DNA from: Chloroflexota bacterium
GTDB taxonomy: Bacteria; Chloroflexota; Anaerolineae; SpSt-600
Assembly (NCBI GenBank): GCA_011041825.1
Contig: DRAO01000363.1
Span: 1-9,781 of the forward strand
Reading direction: 5' to 3'
DNA: 9,781 bases
Part shown: positions 1 through 7,095 of the stretch, piece by piece
How positions within the stretch are numbered: position 1 is the first letter of the stretch
How the letters are laid out: each line of letters begins with the position of its first letter
Position numbers and translations under genes: made by a program
Notes under the pieces: generated by a model
The model's database searches: none
What the model was told of the DNA's origin: nothing
What the model saw: only the letters and a program-made list of their open reading frames with translations

Positions 1-5
1 CATAA

Positions 6-142
6 GCCGGGGCTAAAAGCCCCGGCCTGAGCAGTGAAAGCCCGCCAAAGGCGGGCTAGCTAGGGCGCTTCCAGCGCCCTTTCTCTGCTCAGCCGGGAGC
101 TTTGAGCTCCCGGCCCTCCCCCGTTGGCATTTATGCCAGGGG
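6..142. repeat. Cluster of five GC-rich hairpins with an enclosing stem
   Basis: Five short perfect or near-perfect hairpins follow one another. Hairpin A is 6-26 (9-bp stem, AAA loop). B is 39-57 (8 bp, AAA loop). C is 62-80 (8 bp, TCC loop). D is 92-114 (10 bp, TTG loop). E is 119-142 (TGGCAT/ATGCCA plus CCCC/GGGG with a GT bulge). In addition CTGAGCAG at 27-34 pairs with CTGCTCAG at 85-92, extended by GAA/TTC after one T-T mismatch, and encloses B and C as a three-way junction. No protein gene is credible here. The cluster lies beyond the 3' end of the minus-strand operon, so it may be a multi-hairpin 3' structure, a structured non-coding RNA or a palindromic mobile repeat. The base pairing is seen directly; the role is unknown. 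Confidence 0.7.
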
Positions 143-216
143 ACAACATCGCCAACTACGGTTAAATGCAGTGCTACCGCAAAGCCACTGCCCACAAAAA
201 ACCCAGCTTTAATTGC

Positions 217-270
217 ACCCCCTATCCGGCAATAATTTTACCACTTGTGAGCTTATTGCGCAAAGGGGGT
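217..270 (-). terminator. Nested stem-loop just after the last gene of the operon
   Basis: ACCCCCT at 217-223 pairs with AGGGGGT at 264-270, and inside it GCAATAA at 229-235 pairs with TTATTGC at 253-259. The two 7-bp stems are separated by a 5/4-nt internal loop. The structure begins directly next to the TAA stop at 273-271 of the last minus-strand gene. A run of six T residues in the minus-strand sense follows only after about 18 nt, so this is not a textbook intrinsic terminator. It could stabilise the 3' end or terminate imperfectly. The rest of 143-216 shows nothing I can name. Confidence 0.4.
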
Positions 271-753
271 TTATTCCTCTTCCGCTTCCACAAAAGAAGC
301 GATGTCCCCTTTCTCACGGCGGACCTTCTCAATGCCGTTGCGAACCACCCGTAAAAATTCTTCAAGCTGGCCCTCCAGGGATCCCAGGACTTCTAAGACA
401 TATTCATCGGCTCCCTTTTTCAATTCTTCGGCCTTCTTGCGGGCTCTCTCTTCTATCGTCCTGGCCCTGGCTTCCGCCCTTTTCACAATCTCATGTTCGC
501 TGGCGAGGGAGGCCGCTCTCTCCTGCGCCTGGCCCACTATCCTTTCGGCTTCTTCCCGGGCTTGAGCTATCAGGTTCTCCCTTTCCTGGGTAATCCTCCT
601 GGCTTCATCCACTTCCTCAGGTATGGAAAGACGCAATTGGTCTATGATGCCCAGGAGGTCGTCTTCATTGAGGATGATCAGGGAGGTAAAGGGGATACGA
701 ACGCCTTTTTGGACGAATTCCTCCAGCCGGTCTATGAGAAACATTATATCCAT
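271..753 (-). CDS. Coiled-coil protein partnered with coaD (ATPase/DivIVA-like annotation)
   Basis: This 160-residue soluble protein has a short conserved head (about 1-50, with a segment reading IDRLEEFVQKG and a motif SIPEEVDEAR near 43-52). A long charged helix rich in Glu, Arg, Ala and Lys follows from about 50 to 145, and the tail is acidic (EAEEE). Heptad-like spacing suggests a coiled coil; no signal peptide or membrane segment is seen. Relatives I recall from Chloroflexota, beside coaD, are variously called ATPase, F0 subunit b-like or DivIVA-like, but those names reflect helix composition rather than demonstrated function. The ATG at 753 is preceded by AGGGGA six nt upstream, which overlaps the coaD stop codon; the gap to coaD is 10 nt, so the two are probably co-translated. 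It is the last gene of the operon. The function is unknown. Confidence 0.85.
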   Translation of the reverse strand: MDIMFLIDRLEEFVQKGVRIPFTSLIILNEDDLLGIIDQLRLSIPEEVDEARRITQERENLIAQAREEAERIVGQAQERAASLASEHEIVKRAEARARTIEERARKKAEELKKGADEYVLEVLGSLEGQLEEFLRVVRNGIEKVRREKGDIASFVEAEEE

Positions 754-763
754 TGCTTTCCCC

Positions 764-1282
764 TTAATCTCTTAATGAAATTATGGTGATTTTATCCCGA
801 CCCAGTTCTTTAAATTTGCGTTGTAAAGCTTCTCTGACGTGAGGCGGCACCATTGAATCCACACATCCCCCCAAAGCAGCAACTTCTTTGACGATGCTGG
901 AACTGAGGAAGGCATACTCCTGGCTGGTCATCAGGCAGAGGAATTCTATGTCTGGGGCTAGCTTCTTATTAATCAACGCCATCTGAAATTCCAGTTCAAA
1001 ATCGGATATGACCCTAAGCCCTCTCACGATTACGCTGGCCTTTTTGGAGCGGGCAAAGTCCACCGTGAGCGTGGCATAACTCTCCACGCTTATGTTAGAG
1101 TAGTGCTCAAAAGCCTTTCGGGCCATCTCAAGCCTCTCTTCCACGGAGAAGAGGATGCTTTTGCCGGGCCTCTCGTACACGGCCACAATCAAATGGTCAA
1201 ACAGCTTAGCAGCTCTGGTGGCTATATCAATGTGCCCATTATGGATGGGGTCAAAGGTGCCCGGATATATAGCTGTGGTCAT
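764..1282 (-). CDS. coaD: Phosphopantetheine adenylyltransferase (CoaD)
   Basis: CoaD catalyses the penultimate step of coenzyme A synthesis, joining 4'-phosphopantetheine and ATP to give dephospho-CoA and pyrophosphate in the cytoplasm. The 172-residue protein has the expected family length and the nucleotidyltransferase signature GTFDPIHNGH at residues 8-17 (HNGH 14-17). It also has VRGLR at 86-90 with the following DFELEFQMA stretch, and the C-terminal SSSIVKE at 127-133. I chose the ATG at 1282 rather than an ATG 12 codons upstream: AAGGAGG stands five nt before it, and the protein then begins MTTAIYPGTFDP as CoaD proteins usually do. It lies 44 nt after recG and 10 nt before the coiled-coil gene, in the same operon. 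The identification is firm. Confidence 0.97.
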   Translation of the reverse strand: MTTAIYPGTFDPIHNGHIDIATRAAKLFDHLIVAVYERPGKSILFSVEERLEMARKAFEHYSNISVESYATLTVDFARSKKASVIVRGLRVISDFELEFQMALINKKLAPDIEFLCLMTSQEYAFLSSSIVKEVAALGGCVDSMVPPHVREALQRKFKELGRDKITIISLRD

Positions 1283-1326
1283 CTCACCCTCCTTGGCGCT
1301 TGCCTTTCTCCTCGGCAACTCTGCCC

Positions 1327-3783
1327 CTAGCTGATGTCCACAGTCTCAGCACGCCACAATCTCTCGACAGCTTCTTTGAGGAGTTTGTGTTCGGGCTTCT
1401 TCAGCTCCGGGTCTTCTCGGAAGATTTCCATCGCCACTGCTCGTGCTTCCTCCAGCATCCTGATGTCGGTGAGGCGGGCCAGCTTCAAATCGGGCAGGCC
1501 GCTCTGGCGGGTGCCCAGGAATTCCCCCGGACCTCGCATCTGCAAATCCTTTTCGGCCAGTTCAAAGCCGTCGTGGACGCTTTCCACAATTTTGAGGCGC
1601 TCATAGGCTTCGGGTGAATCCGAATCGGCCACCAGGATGCAATATGCTTGATGGGTTCCCCGGCCAACACGGCCCCGGAATTGATGCAGCTGGGCCAGGC
1701 CAAAGCGATGAGCCCCTTCTATCATCATCACCGTCGCATTGGGCACATCAACGCCTACTTCTACCACGGCTGTTGATACCAGGATGTTCAACTCCCCCCG
1801 CCTGAAGGCTTCCATCACCGCTTCCTTCTCCTCCCCCTTCATCCGCCCGTGCAGAAGCCCCAGCTTTAAATCGGGGAAGACTTCTTTCTGGAGGCGCTCG
1901 TACTCGTCTACGGCGGCTTTGGCATCTATGCTCTCGGATTCCTCTATGAGCGGGTAGATGATGAAGGCCTGGCGGCCTTTCTCCACCTGGCTGCGGATGA
2001 ACCGATAAGCCCGTTCCCTCTCCAACGGGGTTATCACGTAGGTTTTAACCCTCTGCCTCCCGGGCGGCATTTCATCTATGAGGGAGATGTCCAGGTCCCC
2101 GTATATGGTGAGGGCCAAGGTGCGAGGTATGGGGGTGGCGCTCATCACCAGCACATGGGGGTAGAACCCTTTCTGACGCAGGGCCGCCCGCTGTCTGACG
2201 CCGAAGCGGTGTTGTTCGTCTATTATAGCCAAGCCCAGGTTGGCAAATTCCACTGCTTCTTGGATAAGGGTGTGGGTGCCAATGATGATGTCAACCTCCC
2301 CCGCAGCTAATTCCTCCTGCACCTTCTTCTTCTCCGAGGGCTTCATACTCCCAATTAAGAGGCGCACCCTCGGCGAGAAGGGCTCCCCAGTGCGGGGATG
2401 TGTCAGCTCCATCCGCCCCAGCAACTCGGTAACGGTGTGGAAGTGCTGCTCAGCAAGGATTTCGGTCGGGGCCATCATCGCCGCTTGATAGCCCTCGGCC
2501 ACCACGACCAGCATAGCTATGAGGGCTACAACCGTTTTGCCAGAGCCCACATCTCCCTGGAGGAGCCTGCTCATAGGGTGCTTGCGGGAGATGTCAGTCA
2601 GGATTTCGTTCAGGGCCCTCCGCTGGGCATTCGTCAATTCAAACGGCAGGGCCGCTATGATTTGCCTGACAAACTCCTTATCCACCTCTATAGCCCGACC
2701 AGGTTGGGCTTGCCAGGCAAATTTCTGGCGCATCACCCCCAGTTGTATCAGCAGCAATTCATCGAAGGCAAGGCGGTGGCGGGCTTTCTGGAGCAATTCC
2801 TGGCTATCGGGGAAGTGGATTTGGGAGAGGGCTGTGCCCAGGTCCATAAGCCCCCTTGCCTCCCTTATCTGCTCCGGCAGGGGGTCTTGGATGCGCTTGG
2901 TCCAGTATTTTATGGTGTTGAGCATAATCTTCCGAAGCCAGCGGGGATGCAAACCCTTGGTCAGAGGGTAGACGGGCACGATGCGGGCAGTGCTGGTCAA
3001 TTCCTTATCGAGGGGCTCCCACTCGGGGGAGGAGAAGGTGAGGCGCCCCATAAATTCGCTTACCTTGCCGCTGACCACTATCTGGTGTCCGGGCTTGAGC
3101 TTATTGGCCAGATGCGGCTGGTTAAACCAGGTGATTTCGATGGCTCCGGTGCCATCGGCCAGCACACAGGTGACCAAGGTTATCCCGCTTTTGGCCTCCC
3201 GGACATTTACATCCCACACATTGCCTATCACGGTGACCTCTTCCCCGTACTGGAGTTGGTTTATCGTCTTGAGGGTGCTGTAATCCACGTATCGGCGGGG
3301 GAAGAGGTAAAGCAGGTCCCTGATGGTGAAGACCCCCAGCTTCTTTAACCGTTCGGCATTCTTGCGCCCCACGCCGCTTAAGGTGATGATGGGCGAATCC
3401 AGCCCCCACCCCCGAGAGGGGGTTTTTGCCGGCTTCTTGACAGGAGGTGGGGTAGGGTGCTTCTGAGCGGGCGCCGGGGCAGGCTGAGGACGTGTAACAG
3501 GTGTTTTGGGTACAGGAGGCAAAGGGGCTTCTATGAGTGAGATCAGCTTCTCGATAGCGCTTTTGCGCTCCTTTGTGCTCTGGAGGTCAGAATAGCATCT
3601 GAGCAGGGCAATGACTTCTTGAATCCTCACCCTCTCTTGCTCGGTGCGAGCCGCTTTGAGGGCGTTGTTTCCCCAGTTTACAGCCAGCTTCTTAAGGCCT
3701 CCCAAGACTGCTCTATCCTTATACCCCAACCTGGCTTCCTGCTGGAGTATCCTCTTCAGAGTTTCAAGCGGTTTTTCAGCCAT
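1327..3783 (-). CDS. recG: ATP-dependent DNA helicase RecG
   Basis: RecG is a double-strand DNA translocase that regresses stalled forks and branch-migrates Holliday junctions and R-loops. Residues 126-265 hold the wedge/OB-fold region, starting with a helix-hairpin-like segment (LSGVGRKNAERLKKLG). The helicase core has Walker A GDVGSGKT at 410-417, DEQH at 522-525, SAT at 548-550 and motif VI QFRGRVGRG at 701-709. The C-terminal RecG region carries LQMRGPGEFLGTRQSG near 747-762. At 818 residues it is longer than the roughly 690 of E. coli RecG because of an N-terminal helical domain (1-86) and a Pro/Lys-rich linker (87-125), a form I recall from Chloroflexota. The ATG at 3783 has AGGAGG just upstream. 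The gene starts 7 nt after degV and ends in TAG. Confidence 0.97.
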   Translation of the reverse strand: MAEKPLETLKRILQQEARLGYKDRAVLGGLKKLAVNWGNNALKAARTEQERVRIQEVIALLRCYSDLQSTKERKSAIEKLISLIEAPLPPVPKTPVTRPQPAPAPAQKHPTPPPVKKPAKTPSRGWGLDSPIITLSGVGRKNAERLKKLGVFTIRDLLYLFPRRYVDYSTLKTINQLQYGEEVTVIGNVWDVNVREAKSGITLVTCVLADGTGAIEITWFNQPHLANKLKPGHQIVVSGKVSEFMGRLTFSSPEWEPLDKELTSTARIVPVYPLTKGLHPRWLRKIMLNTIKYWTKRIQDPLPEQIREARGLMDLGTALSQIHFPDSQELLQKARHRLAFDELLLIQLGVMRQKFAWQAQPGRAIEVDKEFVRQIIAALPFELTNAQRRALNEILTDISRKHPMSRLLQGDVGSGKTVVALIAMLVVVAEGYQAAMMAPTEILAEQHFHTVTELLGRMELTHPRTGEPFSPRVRLLIGSMKPSEKKKVQEELAAGEVDIIIGTHTLIQEAVEFANLGLAIIDEQHRFGVRQRAALRQKGFYPHVLVMSATPIPRTLALTIYGDLDISLIDEMPPGRQRVKTYVITPLERERAYRFIRSQVEKGRQAFIIYPLIEESESIDAKAAVDEYERLQKEVFPDLKLGLLHGRMKGEEKEAVMEAFRRGELNILVSTAVVEVGVDVPNATVMMIEGAHRFGLAQLHQFRGRVGRGTHQAYCILVADSDSPEAYERLKIVESVHDGFELAEKDLQMRGPGEFLGTRQSGLPDLKLARLTDIRMLEEARAVAMEIFREDPELKKPEHKLLKEAVERLWRAETVDIS

Positions 3784-3790
3784 TTTCCTC

Positions 3791-4630
3791 CTACTCCCCT
3801 TCGTAAACTACAAGTGTTATAGCCTTGGGTCCCAGGTAACAGAGCATAGATGGGTTATACGAGAGGATGGGGATTTCCAAGCCTTCAGACAAGGTGCGCA
3901 GCTTCTCCACGAGCATCTTAGCAGCGTCTCTGAAGCCGCACTGGAGCACAGCCAGCTTCTCTATGTTGACGAATTCAGCCGCAAATTCAAACAGCTTCTC
4001 CGCCATCTGCTCTTCGGTTTGAACCTTCTCCAGAGGTATAAACCTGCCATTCTCCAAGGTAAGGAAGACCTTTATCCCCAGCATAGTGCCCAGGATAGCC
4101 TGAGAGGCGCTTATTATGCGGTTCCGATGGAGGTATTTCAGGTTCTCCACGAAGGAGACCACGTACACGTATGGAATCATCCCCCTGACCAGGCGCACGA
4201 TGTTTTCGAGGGTTTCGCCTCTCGCTGCAGCCCTGGCTGCTTCCCTCACCATTATGCCCAGCCCCAGGGAAGTGGCTTCGGAATCTATAATGGTGATGCG
4301 AGCACGGCCCAGGAAGGGGATGCTGGCCTCCCGAGCTACGGATGTCACCGGGTTAAGCCAGCTAGAGGTGTAGATGCCTATTATTTCCTCGCTTTCCCTG
4401 ATGGCCCGATGGTAAACCTTTTCCATAAATTCACGGGTGGGAGGCAAGGATGTGGGGATGTCCTTGCTCTGGGCCATCCTCTCAAGGAGGTCCTCGGTGT
4501 TTATGTCCACTTTCTCCCGGTATACCTTGCCGTTGATGCTTATACGGAGCGGGACGATGGTAACCCCTAGCTTTCTAACTTCGGCTTCATCTTCAAATAA
4601 GGCTCCGCTATCGGTTATTATTTTAACCAT
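3791..4630 (-). CDS. DegV family protein (fatty-acid-binding, FakB-like)
   Basis: DegV/FakB proteins bind a fatty acid and present its carboxylate to FakA for phosphorylation, feeding exogenous acyl groups into phospholipid synthesis. The 279-residue length fits the family. Landmarks are ITDSGALF at 5-12, PTSLPPTREF at 59-68 (the TSxPS region), TSSW at 88-91, DSEATSLGLG at 116-125, GIKVFLTLENG at 185-195 and LGPKAITLVVY at 266-276. Several signatures deviate: the usual SGT after the Ser pair is WLN, the usual GGRI reads RNRI (169-172), and the C-terminal GPGALG is GPKAIT. This suggests a divergent ligand pocket. It sits 96 nt downstream of fakA and 7 nt upstream of recG, so the kinase pair is probably co-expressed. 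The family assignment is firm; FakB activity is inferred from context. Confidence 0.92.
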   Translation of the reverse strand: MVKIITDSGALFEDEAEVRKLGVTIVPLRISINGKVYREKVDINTEDLLERMAQSKDIPTSLPPTREFMEKVYHRAIRESEEIIGIYTSSWLNPVTSVAREASIPFLGRARITIIDSEATSLGLGIMVREAARAAARGETLENIVRLVRGMIPYVYVVSFVENLKYLHRNRIISASQAILGTMLGIKVFLTLENGRFIPLEKVQTEEQMAEKLFEFAAEFVNIEKLAVLQCGFRDAAKMLVEKLRTLSEGLEIPILSYNPSMLCYLGPKAITLVVYEGE

Positions 4631-4726
4631 CTGGCTCCCCCCACGGTAGGAATGCGTTTAAGCGAAAATCATCTCCTGCCTTGAGGGCCGAATTCGAGCG
4701 AGGCTACGCTGCGAAAAGGGCCTTCC

Positions 4727-6373
4727 TCATTCGAGGGATAAGATGTACTGGTAATAAGGTTGTCCTCCCCAGACCACCTCTACCTTCAAGTTGGGGTAGC
4801 GCTTCTTTATTTCCTCCGCCAGGGATTTAGCCTCTTCTTCCTCCACATCGGCTCCATAGTAAATGGTGGCAATCTCCCCCTCATCGGCTCCCATCTGCTC
4901 CACCAGTTTCAAGGCCACTTCCTCGGGCGTGTCTCCCACTTCCTCTAGATGGCCATCCACCAGGCCGATGACCTGGCCCTCCCGGACTTCGATCCCGTTA
5001 ACCTTGGTGGAACGGACGGCAACGGTTACTTCTCCGGTGCGCACATATTCCAGGGCCTCAACCATAGCTTCGGCATTATCTTCGAAGGATGTTTGAGGGT
5101 TAAAGGCTAAAAGCGCACTCACACCCTGGGGGATGGTCTTGGCGGGAATCACCTGTACCTTCTTGGTAGAGAGCTTTGCCGCTTCCTCGGCGGTGAGGAT
5201 AACGTTAGGGTTGTTAGGTAGGACGAGGATTTCCTCGGCTTCCAGGGACTCTATAGCCTGGAGCAATTCTTCGATGCTGGGGTTCATCGTCTGGCCCCCG
5301 GAGACCACCACATCCGTGGAGAGGCTCTCGAACACATCGGCCAAACCCTGCCCGGGAACCACAGCCACGATGGCTATCTGCCTCTTAATGGGAGTGGATA
5401 TTGGCAGGGCTTCTTCTTTTTCTTTCCTTAAGACAAACTCCTGATATTGCTCTTGCATATTTTCCACGATGATGTTGCTGAGGGAGCCCCACTTCACCGC
5501 ATAATTGAGAGGGGTTCCGGGTTCGGAGGTGTGAAGGTGCACTTTGACCATTGTGGAATCCCCTACTACCAGAACCGAATCGCCCATAGCGGATATAGCC
5601 TGGCGGATTTCTTCCACATCCAGGTTTTTCCCCTTCAGGATGAATTGGACATCGTAGCCGTATTCGCCTTCCAGGGCCTCCGCCCTCAATCCGACGGTCG
5701 TTTCCACAGCTTTTCCTTCTTTCACGATTTCCCCCCGTAGGTATTTCAAGAAGCCTTCCAATATGACCAGGAGGCCCTGGCCACCGGCATCCACCACCCC
5801 GGCTTCCTTGAGGATGGGCAACAGGGAGGGGGTTTTGGCCACGGCTTCCCTGGCTGCTTTCACCACTTCTTCCAGGATAAAACGCAGGTCATTGCTCTTC
5901 TCGAGGGCCCGTTTGGCAGCCTCTGCGATTTCCCTTGCCACCGTGAGGATGGTGCCTTCCACCGGTTTTATAACTCCTTTGTAAGCGGTGGAAGCTGCTT
6001 CGGAAAGCGCCGCAGCAAGGTCGGGAGCTGTCAGTACTTCCTTCTTATCCAGGGCTTTGGCGAACCCCCGCCATATTTGCGAGAGTATAACCCCTGAGTT
6101 GCCCCGGGCTCCCATCAGGGCACCGTAGGCCGCCTTCTGGGCAACCAGGTACACTGCATTGTCCATAAGGCCCTCAATTTCCCTCAGGCAAGACTGCATA
6201 GTTAACAGCATATTGGTGCCCGTGTCGCCATCAGGCACCGGATAAACATTTAAGGAATTTATGTAAGAAACGTTTTGCTCCAGCCAGGCTGTCCCAGCCT
6301 GGAACAATTTCTTAAGGGTGTAGCCATCCCAGCTTAATAAGGGCTTATAGCTTGTCGTCCTTTTCTCTCCCAA
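4727..6373 (-). CDS. fakA: Fatty acid kinase catalytic subunit FakA (DAK2/YloV family)
   Basis: FakA phosphorylates FakB-bound fatty acids with ATP to acyl-phosphate. The 548-residue protein shows the three-part family layout. An N-terminal DAK2 kinase domain (about 15-210) has NVYPVPDGDTGTNM at 42-55, GARGNSGVILSQ at 88-99 and DAGGQGLLV at 195-203. A middle domain has VKVHLHT at 276-282, and a C-terminal YloV domain (about 330-548) resembles DegV folds. The two His residues (279, 281) match the metal-binding pair known in FakA, but the Cys that precedes them in the staphylococcal enzyme appears as Asp in GYD at 239-241. The start is TTG at 6373, supported by GGAGG seven nt upstream and by normal alignment of the N-terminus; no nearby in-frame ATG fits. 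It lies 137 nt after the asp23-like gene. Confidence 0.95.
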   Translation of the reverse strand: MGEKRTTSYKPLLSWDGYTLKKLFQAGTAWLEQNVSYINSLNVYPVPDGDTGTNMLLTMQSCLREIEGLMDNAVYLVAQKAAYGALMGARGNSGVILSQIWRGFAKALDKKEVLTAPDLAAALSEAASTAYKGVIKPVEGTILTVAREIAEAAKRALEKSNDLRFILEEVVKAAREAVAKTPSLLPILKEAGVVDAGGQGLLVILEGFLKYLRGEIVKEGKAVETTVGLRAEALEGEYGYDVQFILKGKNLDVEEIRQAISAMGDSVLVVGDSTMVKVHLHTSEPGTPLNYAVKWGSLSNIIVENMQEQYQEFVLRKEKEEALPISTPIKRQIAIVAVVPGQGLADVFESLSTDVVVSGGQTMNPSIEELLQAIESLEAEEILVLPNNPNVILTAEEAAKLSTKKVQVIPAKTIPQGVSALLAFNPQTSFEDNAEAMVEALEYVRTGEVTVAVRSTKVNGIEVREGQVIGLVDGHLEEVGDTPEEVALKLVEQMGADEGEIATIYYGADVEEEEAKSLAEEIKKRYPNLKVEVVWGGQPYYQYILSLE

Positions 6374-6510
6374 ACCTCCACCTCCAATGAGATAGAGTGA
6401 AGAAGGTCATCCTCTAAGGGCAGCCCCACCAGGGGAGAGGGTCTAGAAGCCGTCCCCGGGCAGCAAAGCCCTTTTCCCCTGAGCCCTGCAGGACAACGCT
6501 TAAGGGCGGG
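6374..6510 (-). other. Intra-operon spacer between the asp23-like gene and fakA, with possible stem
   Basis: This spacer is long for an otherwise compact operon. CAGGGGA at 6430-6436 pairs with TCCCCTG at 6475-6481, and the stem can be extended inward to about 12 pairs with two mismatches in the minus-strand sense. It encloses a small GGGC/GCCC hairpin at about 6458-6471. The two tandem GGAGG boxes ahead of the fakA TTG start lie at the distal end. It could be a processing or attenuation element between the two genes; nothing in the sequence proves this. Confidence 0.3.
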
Positions 6511-6861
6511 CTAACCGGAATTGCTGATTCGCAGGTCCTGGACGTAGACATTGACTTCGACAACAGGCAATCCCAGGGCTTGCTCAAGGCTGAACTTGAC
6601 CCTCTCCATCACGTTGTTAGCCACTTCGGAGATGCGTACCCCATATTCCATTATGACGTACAAGTTGACCACGATTTTGTCATCCACAAGGTTTACCTCT
6701 ACCCCCCGGTGTGGCATAGTACCGGTTATGAAGCGTTCCAGACCTGAACCTTTTCCCGCAAGCCCAACTATCCCGTAGGATTCCAGTACGACCTGGCTGA
6801 CCAGGTCAGCAACAGCTTCACGGGTTATCTCTATCTTTCCCAATTTGATCTCTTTAGGCAT
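6511..6861 (-). CDS. Asp23/Gls24 family protein (YloU-like)
   Basis: This 116-residue protein covers a full Asp23 domain: GKIEITREAVADLV at 8-21, SYGIVGLAG at 28-36, and the strongly conserved block from VNLYVIMEYG (65-74) through SEVANNVMERV to VNVYVQDLRI near 103-112. No signal peptide or membrane segment is present. In Firmicutes the family includes the membrane-associated alkaline shock protein Asp23 and YloU, and the yloU-fakA (yloV) pairing is a widely conserved neighbourhood; the biochemical role is unsettled. I placed the start at the ATG at 6861: TGAGGGG lies upstream and the protein then begins directly with the domain. An ATG 45 codons further up would add a low-complexity stretch that merely translates the palindrome and a direct repeat. 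It is the first gene of the leftward operon. Confidence 0.93.
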   Translation of the reverse strand: MPKEIKLGKIEITREAVADLVSQVVLESYGIVGLAGKGSGLERFITGTMPHRGVEVNLVDDKIVVNLYVIMEYGVRISEVANNVMERVKFSLEQALGLPVVEVNVYVQDLRISNSG

Positions 6862-6916
6862 CCGCTTTCCCCTCAGAGAGAAGTATAGGGTTATCCCCCT
6901 TTTCCCCCCGACCTTA

Positions 6917-6949
6917 GGGGCAGGTTTAACCCCGGAGTTTTTCACCACC
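6917..6949 (+). repeat. 33-nt direct repeat, copy 1
   Basis: The stretch beginning GGGGCAGGTTTAACCCC and ending TTTTTCACCACC is identical to copy 2 at 7096-7128, 179 nt away in the same orientation. It contains a GGTTTAACC inverted repeat, and its last 12 nt form the left arm of the palindrome at 6938-6967. It lies upstream of the asp23-like gene. Confidence 0.9.
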
Positions 6950-6967
6950 CTCGAGGGTGGTGAAAAA
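6938..6967. repeat. Perfect 30-bp palindrome centred on CTCGAG
   Basis: TTTTTCACCACCCTC at 6938-6952 is followed immediately by its exact reverse complement at 6953-6967. The left arm overlaps the end of direct repeat copy 1. On both strands the GC part is followed by A residues rather than T residues, so it does not read as an intrinsic terminator. It could be a protein-binding site or an insertion scar, or form an mRNA leader hairpin for the asp23-like gene. Confidence 0.85.
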
Positions 6968-7029
6968 GTGCCACTCTCATTTTGTTTGATAGACATCCTT
7001 CGTTAAGGCAGTAAAAAGGCTTTTTGAGA

Positions 7030-7072
7030 GCATTTTCTTGCACGGCGGCTTCGCCGCCGTGCAAGAAAATGC
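7030..7072. repeat. Hairpin with perfect 20-bp stem and 3-nt loop
   Basis: Positions 7030-7049 pair without mismatch with 7053-7072 around the loop TTC. The stem base is AT-rich (CATTTTCTTG) and the tip GC-rich (GGCGGC/GCCGCC). It lies midway between the two 33-nt direct repeats. A T-run (CAGTCTTTTTC) follows on the plus strand, but no gene precedes it there, so a terminator role is not supported. Its size and perfection suggest a recently formed mobile repeat or a structured RNA element. Confidence 0.85.
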
Positions 7073-7095
7073 CAGTCTTTTTCCCTTAGCTCCCG

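Noticed and set aside
1283..1318. 12-codon upstream extension of coaD
   Set aside because: AAGGAGG directly precedes the ATG at 1282, which gives the standard CoaD N-terminus.
2398..3348. Plus-strand open frame of 316 codons
   Set aside because: It lies wholly antisense to the recG helicase gene and has no recognisable motif or start signal.
3644..4570. Plus-strand open frame of 308 codons
   Set aside because: It lies opposite degV and the start of recG, both firmly identified, and its translation resembles no protein family; it is a shadow of codon bias.
6345..6410. 21-codon leader open frame overlapping the fakA start
   Set aside because: The AGAGG box touches its ATG, too close to work well, and the peptide shows no attenuator-type codon run.
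6938..6967. Palindrome as a bidirectional terminator
   Set aside because: The GC stem is followed by A residues, not T residues, on both strands.
6862..6996. 45-codon upstream extension of the asp23-like gene
   Set aside because: It translates the palindrome and direct repeat, and the ATG at 6861 has a ribosome binding site and matches the domain start.
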